64,000 nt of DNA from an uncultured Siphonobacter sp. (GTDB lineage: Bacteria; Bacteroidota; Bacteroidia; Cytophagales; Spirosomataceae), in contig CAJYIW010000013.1 in NCBI GenBank assembly GCA_913775095.1, positions 124,001-188,000 on the forward strand, in the 5' to 3' direction. Made by a program: the position numbers and the translations under genes. Shown here in pieces: positions 58,848-64,000 of the stretch. The first letter of the stretch is position 1. Each line of letters begins with the position of its first letter. The notes under the pieces are model-generated. The model was not told where the DNA came from and searched no databases. It saw only the letters and a list, made by a program, of their open reading frames with translations.

Positions 58848-61800
58848 TTAATTCAACCGAAAACTATTCTTCCCAAACATCTGCTCCAGTCCCTGAATCA
58901 ATTCGTTGGAAACGTTGATTTTGTTGAAGCGGCTTTGCAGGGTCACTTCTACCGGACTATCGGAGTCTTTCAGCTTCACGAACAGGTTACAGGTGCCGGG
59001 ATTCTGTTTGAATAACTCACTCAGGCTGGCGACGATTTCGCCGCTTACTTCCTGTAAGTTAATCTCCAGACTTAACTGCTTGCAAAGCTTCTCCCGCACT
59101 TCTGGTAATAGCTGAATCTGCGTAGCCTTGAATTCGTATTGGCCCTGATTTCGCCAGCTGGGTTGCAGCTTGCCGCGAATGTACAGGAACCGATCCGGGG
59201 CGATGTACTGGCCCATTTTCACGTAATCTTCGCCGAACAGGGCCATTTCCATGCTTCCGGCGTAATCTTCAATCGTAAAGATGCAGAAAGGATTCCCATT
59301 CTTGGCGTACCGTTCCTGATACTTGGTCACGATGCCCGCAATGCGAACGTCGCGGTTGTACCAGTTCTTTTCCTCTTCCGAATCGCGGAAACGCCCTAGC
59401 GTAACGTCGCAGAAGTTATCCAGCTCAATGCGGAATTCGTCCAGCGGGTGACCCGAAATGTATACGCCAATCACGTCGCGTTCCTGATTCAGCTCGATCA
59501 TCCGGGCCCAGGGTTCAGCCGAAGGAATCCGGGGAGCCATGATGTTGGCCCCGCCGCCCCCACTCATCGACCCAAAGAGCGACACCTGAGCGGCGGCTTT
59601 TTCTTCATGGTGTTTGTTGGCGTAGCGAATCAGCGTCTCGATGAACGTGCCCGTTCCGGTATCGGCAAAGAAGGCTGAGCGGTTAATACCAAAGCTGTCA
59701 AAGGCTCCGGCATAGGCCAGCGATTCCAGCGTTTTCTTGTTCACCGTCCGCAGGTTAATACGGGTGACGAAATCAAAAATATCCTGATAAGGTCCGTTCA
59801 GCGTGCGTTCCTGAATGATGCTATCCACGGCGGCATCACCCGTTCCTTTGATCCCACCCAGCCCGAAACGGATCTGTTTTTTCTTGTTAACGTTGAATTC
59901 CTTGATGGATTCGTTCACGTCAGGGCCTAATACATCGAGGCCCATGCGGCGGGTTTCTTCCATGAACAGGGTGATTTTCTTAATATCTCCCAGCTCATTG
60001 GTTAAGTTGGCCGCCATGTATTCTTCGGGGTAATGAGCCTTCAGATAGGCCGTTTGATACGCCACGAAGGCATAACAGGTCGAGTGCGATTTATTGAAGG
60101 CATACTGAGCGAAGGCTTCCCAGTCGGTCCAGACTTTTTCGAGCTTTTTCGCATCCAGTCCTTTTGCTACGGCCCCTTCCATGAACTTACCCTTCATCTT
60201 ATCCAGCGTCGCCCGGTCTTTCTTACCCATGGCTTTCCGCAGGACGTCGGCATCGCCTTTGGAGAATCCCGCCAGTTTCTGGGAAAGTAACATCACCTGC
60301 TCCTGATAGACGGTAATCCCGTAAGTATCGGCCAGGTATTCTTCCATTTCGGGAAGGTCATAGACCACGGGCTTGCGACCGTGTTTCCGGTCAATAAACT
60401 CCGGAATGTACTGAATCGGGCCGGGACGATACAGGGCGTTCATGGCAATGAGGTCTTCAAACCGCGTGGGTTTCAATTCCTTCATGTACTTCTGCATCCC
60501 GGCACTTTCGTACTGGAAGATTGCGTAGGTTTCTCCGCGTTGGAACAGCTCGTAGGTTTTGGCATCGTCGAGCGGCAGGCTGTCCAGATCAATTTCCACG
60601 CCGTGGTTTTGCTTGATGAGGGCCAGTGCATTTTTCAGGATCGTCAGCGTGGACAATCCCAAAAAGTCCATCTTGATAACCCCGGCATCTTCAATGACTT
60701 TTCCTTCAAACTGGGTAATAAACCAGTCCGAATCCTTCGACGTACAAACGGGAATAATCTCCGTCAGGTCCATCGGAGCGATGATAATCCCGGCGGCGTG
60801 AATCCCCGTTCCGCGAACGGAGCCTTCCAGTTTCAGGGCTTCGGTTAATACCTTTCCGGCCACAGTGTTCGACTTCATCGTTTCCCGCAGCTTCATCACG
60901 TTCTGCAATTCCTCCGCGACCCAGCCCTCTTTGTCTTTCACGCCGCCCGGTCCGTCAATCGGAGCGAGTAAGACGCGTTGCAGGTTCAGATCCAGGGGTT
61001 TTTCCGGAATCATTTTAGTGAGCATGTTGGTCTCATCCAATGGTAAATCCAGCACGCGTCCCACGTCTTTGATGGCCGACTTGGCCTTCATTCCGGTATA
61101 ACTCACAATCTGAGCTACCTGATTCCGGCCGTATTTATCGACTACATAATCAATCACTTTCTGGCGACCGGCATCGTCAAAGTCCGTATCAATATCGGGC
61201 ATGGACTTCCGGTCCGGGTTCAGGAAACGCTCGAACAGCAGGTTATACTTGATCGGGTCAATGTTGGTAATGCCAATGCAATAGGCCACTGCCGAACCCG
61301 CCGCCGAACCCCGGCCCGGCCCCACGAAGACACCAATGTCGCGACCGGCCTTGATGAAGTCCATTACAATGAGGAAGTACCCCGCAAAACCCATGGTTTT
61401 GATGGTGTGCAACTCAAAGTTCAGACGTTCTTCGGCTTCGGGCGAAATGGTTTCATACCGCTGACGGGCTCCTTCAAAGGTTAACTCCCGCAGGTATTCC
61501 CACTGGTTGAGGGTATCATCGGCGTGAATTTTAAACTCATCGGGAATCGGGAAGTTGGGTAAGAGAATGTCCTTCTTCAGCTTCGGTTCGAAGCATTTAT
61601 CAACGATTTCCTGCGTATTATCCAGCCCTTCCGGAATATGACCCCAGACGTTCAGCATTTCTGCTTTGGTCTTGAAGTAAAACTGGTCATTATAGAAGGC
61701 AAAGCGGGAACCGCGGGGCATGGCCTCGTCATCCGAAAAATCCTTGGCCGAGGGCGTGCTCTGCTTTTCGCCGGTGTTGACGCACAATAAAATATCGTGG

Positions 61801-62450
61801 GCGTTGGCATCCTGCTGATCGACGTAATGACTATCGTTGGAAACAATAATCTTCACGTTATGCTTCCGGGCAAATTTGAGTAATACCTCGTTCACCCGTT
61901 TCTGATCGGGAATTTCGTGGTCCTGCAATTCGACGTAGAAATCTTCACCGAAGATATTCAGCCACCACAAAAACTCTTTTTCGCCTTCTTCTTCTCCTTT
62001 CCGTAAAATCGTCTTAGGCACGCTTGCTCCGATGCAGCAGGTCGTGGCAATCAGGCCTTCATGGTATTGAAGAATCAGCTCCTTGTCAATCCGGGGGTAT
62101 TTCCCGTACATCCCCTCGATGAAACCCAGCGAGCAGAGTTTCACCAGATTTCGATACCCGACTTCATTCTTGGCCAGCATGAGCTGGTGATAGCGAACGT
62201 CTTTTCTCTCCTTGGTAAACTTTCGTTCGTGGCGATCCTGCACTACGTAAAACTCGCATCCGACGATGGGTTTCACGCCGTGTTTGCCCGCTTCGGCCAC
62301 GAATTTAAACACGCCAAACATATTGCCATGGTCGGTAATGGCCACAGCTGAATGTCCGTCAGCCTTGGCTTTCTTGAACATTCCACCGATGTCAGCGGCA
62401 CCGTCGAGCAGGGAAAATTTGGTATGGCAGTGAAGATGGGAAAAATGCAT
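58848..62450 (-). CDS. dnaE: DNA polymerase III alpha subunit
   Basis: A 1200-residue replicative polymerase subunit of the DnaE1 type. N-terminal PHP domain: HLHCHTKFSLLDGAADIGGM at the start and ITDHGNMFGVFKF near residue 40. The catalytic palm has GPGRGSAAGSAVAYC near 375 and PDIDTDFDDAGRQKVIDY near 415, with the metal-binding Asp pair. The finger and beta-binding regions include GSVRGTGIHAAGIIIAP near 545. The C-terminal OB fold is VRIAGIVTKYQERYAKNGNP near 1030. No 3'-5' exonuclease domain is fused. Length and order agree with other Bacteroidota DnaE proteins. Confidence 0.96.
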   Translation of the reverse strand: MHFSHLHCHTKFSLLDGAADIGGMFKKAKADGHSAVAITDHGNMFGVFKFVAEAGKHGVKPIVGCEFYVVQDRHERKFTKERKDVRYHQLMLAKNEVGYRNLVKLCSLGFIEGMYGKYPRIDKELILQYHEGLIATTCCIGASVPKTILRKGEEEGEKEFLWWLNIFGEDFYVELQDHEIPDQKRVNEVLLKFARKHNVKIIVSNDSHYVDQQDANAHDILLCVNTGEKQSTPSAKDFSDDEAMPRGSRFAFYNDQFYFKTKAEMLNVWGHIPEGLDNTQEIVDKCFEPKLKKDILLPNFPIPDEFKIHADDTLNQWEYLRELTFEGARQRYETISPEAEERLNFELHTIKTMGFAGYFLIVMDFIKAGRDIGVFVGPGRGSAAGSAVAYCIGITNIDPIKYNLLFERFLNPDRKSMPDIDTDFDDAGRQKVIDYVVDKYGRNQVAQIVSYTGMKAKSAIKDVGRVLDLPLDETNMLTKMIPEKPLDLNLQRVLLAPIDGPGGVKDKEGWVAEELQNVMKLRETMKSNTVAGKVLTEALKLEGSVRGTGIHAAGIIIAPMDLTEIIPVCTSKDSDWFITQFEGKVIEDAGVIKMDFLGLSTLTILKNALALIKQNHGVEIDLDSLPLDDAKTYELFQRGETYAIFQYESAGMQKYMKELKPTRFEDLIAMNALYRPGPIQYIPEFIDRKHGRKPVVYDLPEMEEYLADTYGITVYQEQVMLLSQKLAGFSKGDADVLRKAMGKKDRATLDKMKGKFMEGAVAKGLDAKKLEKVWTDWEAFAQYAFNKSHSTCYAFVAYQTAYLKAHYPEEYMAANLTNELGDIKKITLFMEETRRMGLDVLGPDVNESIKEFNVNKKKQIRFGLGGIKGTGDAAVDSIIQERTLNGPYQDIFDFVTRINLRTVNKKTLESLAYAGAFDSFGINRSAFFADTGTGTFIETLIRYANKHHEEKAAAQVSLFGSMSGGGGANIMAPRIPSAEPWARMIELNQERDVIGVYISGHPLDEFRIELDNFCDVTLGRFRDSEEEKNWYNRDVRIAGIVTKYQERYAKNGNPFCIFTIEDYAGSMEMALFGEDYVKMGQYIAPDRFLYIRGKLQPSWRNQGQYEFKATQIQLLPEVREKLCKQLSLEINLQEVSGEIVASLSELFKQNPGTCNLFVKLKDSDSPVEVTLQSRFNKINVSNELIQGLEQMFGKNSFRLN

Positions 62451-63194
62451 ATATCTGGGCTCTAATCGAAATTCAAACTTGAAGATACCATGAAAAACGT
62501 GGGGCTACAAGTAAGGTTCCGACGGCGGGCGTTTTTCCTCCAGAATAAGGAAAGAACGTCCAGCCGGACCCAGCCCGAAGAGGTCTTACCGATCCTTTCC
62601 ATTGAACCGATTTGCCTGACGGCTCTCTTCGTAAACTACGTTTTGTCCCTGTGCTTCGTGTGAGTCCTTACTTAACAACGAGCTATTTTAACTCATACCA
62701 CTTTCACTCTCAGTCTGCAACCGAACCAGGATTTTCCATCCATAAGCCAATTCTTACTTAAAAACTGAATTTCCCGTCCAATTAACTTATTCTTAACCAG
62801 GTAATCTGATTTTTTACTTAGTTTTAACCTATGATTATCATTTTAGAAAAATGATTAATTTTCAGGAGATCATAGGCAAAAATATGGCATCTTTAGTCCT
62901 GATTACCAATCCTTGTGCATTTTTTAAGTATTCTCTGTTACCGTAATTTGTCTCAGCAACCTAAACCTTTAAGTATAGACACCTATCCGAACTGAATCAA
63001 CTTCAGGAAATGATGATCTTTCCTTTTATTATTTTTCGACTGTATTGATAAAAGATAAAAATACGTATTTACTATTGCGTATTTCCTTGGCTCTTTTCCT
63101 CCTTTCCCGGCCATTCATTACCCCTGTTTGATTAGTATACCTAATTACCCTTTATGTATTTACTTCTCTGTATATCCATTTTACCCCCCCTGGT
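62451..63194. other. 744-bp gene-free region before the porU2-like gene
   Basis: No convincing gene is seen. A 57-codon frame at 62490-62663 has no recognisable content. From about 62700 on the DNA is strongly AT-rich, as expected for a long promoter or leader region; ATGATTATCATTT near 62831 loosely recalls an iron-box half, but too weakly to call. Confidence 0.55.
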
Positions 63195-64000
63195 ATGAAA
63201 AAAATTTACTTCTTACTTACCTTCCTTTTAGTAGGCTGGACGACAGAATCCTTTTCGCAACAGTTTGGAAACGAATGGATTAATTACCAGCAGACGTACT
63301 TTAAAATTCCGGTTTCCAAGAAAGGGATGTACCGGATTACGTACACGGAATTACAAAACGCCGGTTTTAACGTAGCCGCAAACCCTCAACACATTCAACT
63401 TTTCAGAAGAGGGGTGGAACAAGCGATTACTGTGGCGGGAGAAGGAGACGGGACCTTTGATTCGGGCGATTACATTGAATTCTTCGGGGTTGGTAACGAC
63501 GGTTCCCGCGATGCGGAACTTTATGTTCCCCAGGAATCACATCACAATCCCTACGTAAGCTTGTTCACGGAAAATTCTTATTATTTCCTGACACTGACGC
63601 TCAATGGGCAGAAGGGGAAGCGTATGAACACGCCTACCCCTCCCAGTAGAGATAACCTGTCAGCAGAGCCGTATCACTGGTCGGAAAACGTATCTCTTTT
63701 CAGGACTCACTACGACGTCGGTCCTGCCTATTCCAGTGCCTATACGCAAATGAAATTTGAACAGGGAATGACGTTGGCCAGCTACGGAGTCGGAAAAGGC
63801 TACATGGATACTCCGATCGGCAATAACGCCCGGAGAGCGTATGACTTATCGGTAGAGAACCCCTACCGGGCTGAAGAAAATCAAGTCAAGCCCCGGCTGG
63901 ATCTTTCGTTATTCACGGCCAACCTGGGTAATCATGAGGTAGAAGTGGGCATCCGTCCTTCGTCGTCTGCGGCCGAGAATACAATCCTGACGTTTCCCAC
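63195..64000 (+). CDS. PorU2-like type IX secretion sortase homolog (3' truncated by window)
   Basis: The first 268 codons of a gene that runs off the window. It has a signal peptide (MKKIYFLLTFLLVGWTTESF, then SQQ). The next part, EWINYQQTYFKIPVSKKGMY, RITYTELQNAGFNVAANPQH, IQLFRRGVEQAITVAGEGDG and FDSGDYIEFFGVGNDGSRD, is the N-terminal domain typical of proteins annotated as putative type IX secretion system sortase PorU2 in Cytophagales. The expected C-terminal C25-like cysteine-protease domain would lie beyond 64000. PorU-type enzymes cleave and attach type IX cargo at the cell surface. Confidence 0.75.
   Translation, partial: MKKIYFLLTFLLVGWTTESFSQQFGNEWINYQQTYFKIPVSKKGMYRITYTELQNAGFNVAANPQHIQLFRRGVEQAITVAGEGDGTFDSGDYIEFFGVGNDGSRDAELYVPQESHHNPYVSLFTENSYYFLTLTLNGQKGKRMNTPTPPSRDNLSAEPYHWSENVSLFRTHYDVGPAYSSAYTQMKFEQGMTLASYGVGKGYMDTPIGNNARRAYDLSVENPYRAEENQVKPRLDLSLFTANLGNHEVEVGIRPSSSAAENTILTFP

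Noticed and set aside
62490-62663. A 57-codon plus-strand frame starting with ATG
   Set aside because: Arg-rich, no known motif, no promoter box and no ribosome site; it is probably chance.
62831-62860. Fur-box-like ATGATTATCATTT before the porU2-like gene
   Set aside because: Only half of a Fur site is matched in an AT-rich stretch, and no iron-related gene is adjacent.

Overview
The window looks like chromosome of a Bacteroidota bacterium, most likely order Cytophagales (Spirosoma/Siphonobacter-like; genus not determinable by eye). Evidence: a SusC/SusD pair with an ECF sigma factor and FecR, a PorU2-like type IX secretion protein, Bacteroidota-type families (DUF2480, DUF4254, DUF5117 metalloprotease), several TAnnTTTG (-7) promoter boxes, and few clear Shine-Dalgarno sequences. 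No rRNA, tRNA, CRISPR array, phage module or replication origin was seen.

Layout. 0-7 kb: a Crp/Fnr regulator, then an RND efflux operon (degenerate reductase-like protein, membrane fusion lipoprotein, AcrB-type pump, TolC-type channel). 7-18 kb: small secreted protein, a three-domain FAD/Fe-S dehydrogenase, pirin, DUF4440 protein, csaA with a structured leader or small RNA upstream, tsaB-DUF2480, DUF4254-glycosyltransferase 9, and ohrR-ohr with a readable promoter/operator. 18-31 kb: exported M20 hydrolase, large zinc metalloprotease, VOC protein, pdxJ, YqeY-like protein, CvpA, rlmN, a PiT phosphate transporter, and a HepT-like protein paired with a second M20 amidohydrolase. 31-37 kb: ECF sigma factor followed by an unusual anti-sigma-like/beta-barrel fusion, a PIN-domain remnant, SDR and TIGR01777 oxidoreductases, a glycerophosphodiesterase and a bestrophin.

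37-47 kb is a polysaccharide utilisation locus: ECF sigma, FecR, SusC, SusD and two GH43 enzymes, probably for an arabinose- or xylose-containing glycan. A further protein with two GH43 domains lies at 55.8-57.7 kb. The 46.8-58.8 kb stretch is the repeat-rich, accessory-looking part: a REP-associated tyrosine transposase (RAYT) with six 50-bp double-hairpin REP units showing compensatory base changes, a rifampin ADP-ribosyltransferase (arr), a GMC oxidoreductase, an unrecognised protein, an Imm5-like protein, and mosaic intergenic repeats. acnB and dnaE are housekeeping genes inside this area. The window ends inside a porU2-like gene.

The most interesting signals are the RAYT/REP system with covarying hairpins and a duplicated gene end, the orphan terminator plus stacked hairpins upstream of csaA, the ohrR operator between the -33 and -7 boxes, the membrane-anchored anti-sigma/beta-barrel fusion, and the HepT-like protein that lacks its usual catalytic motif.
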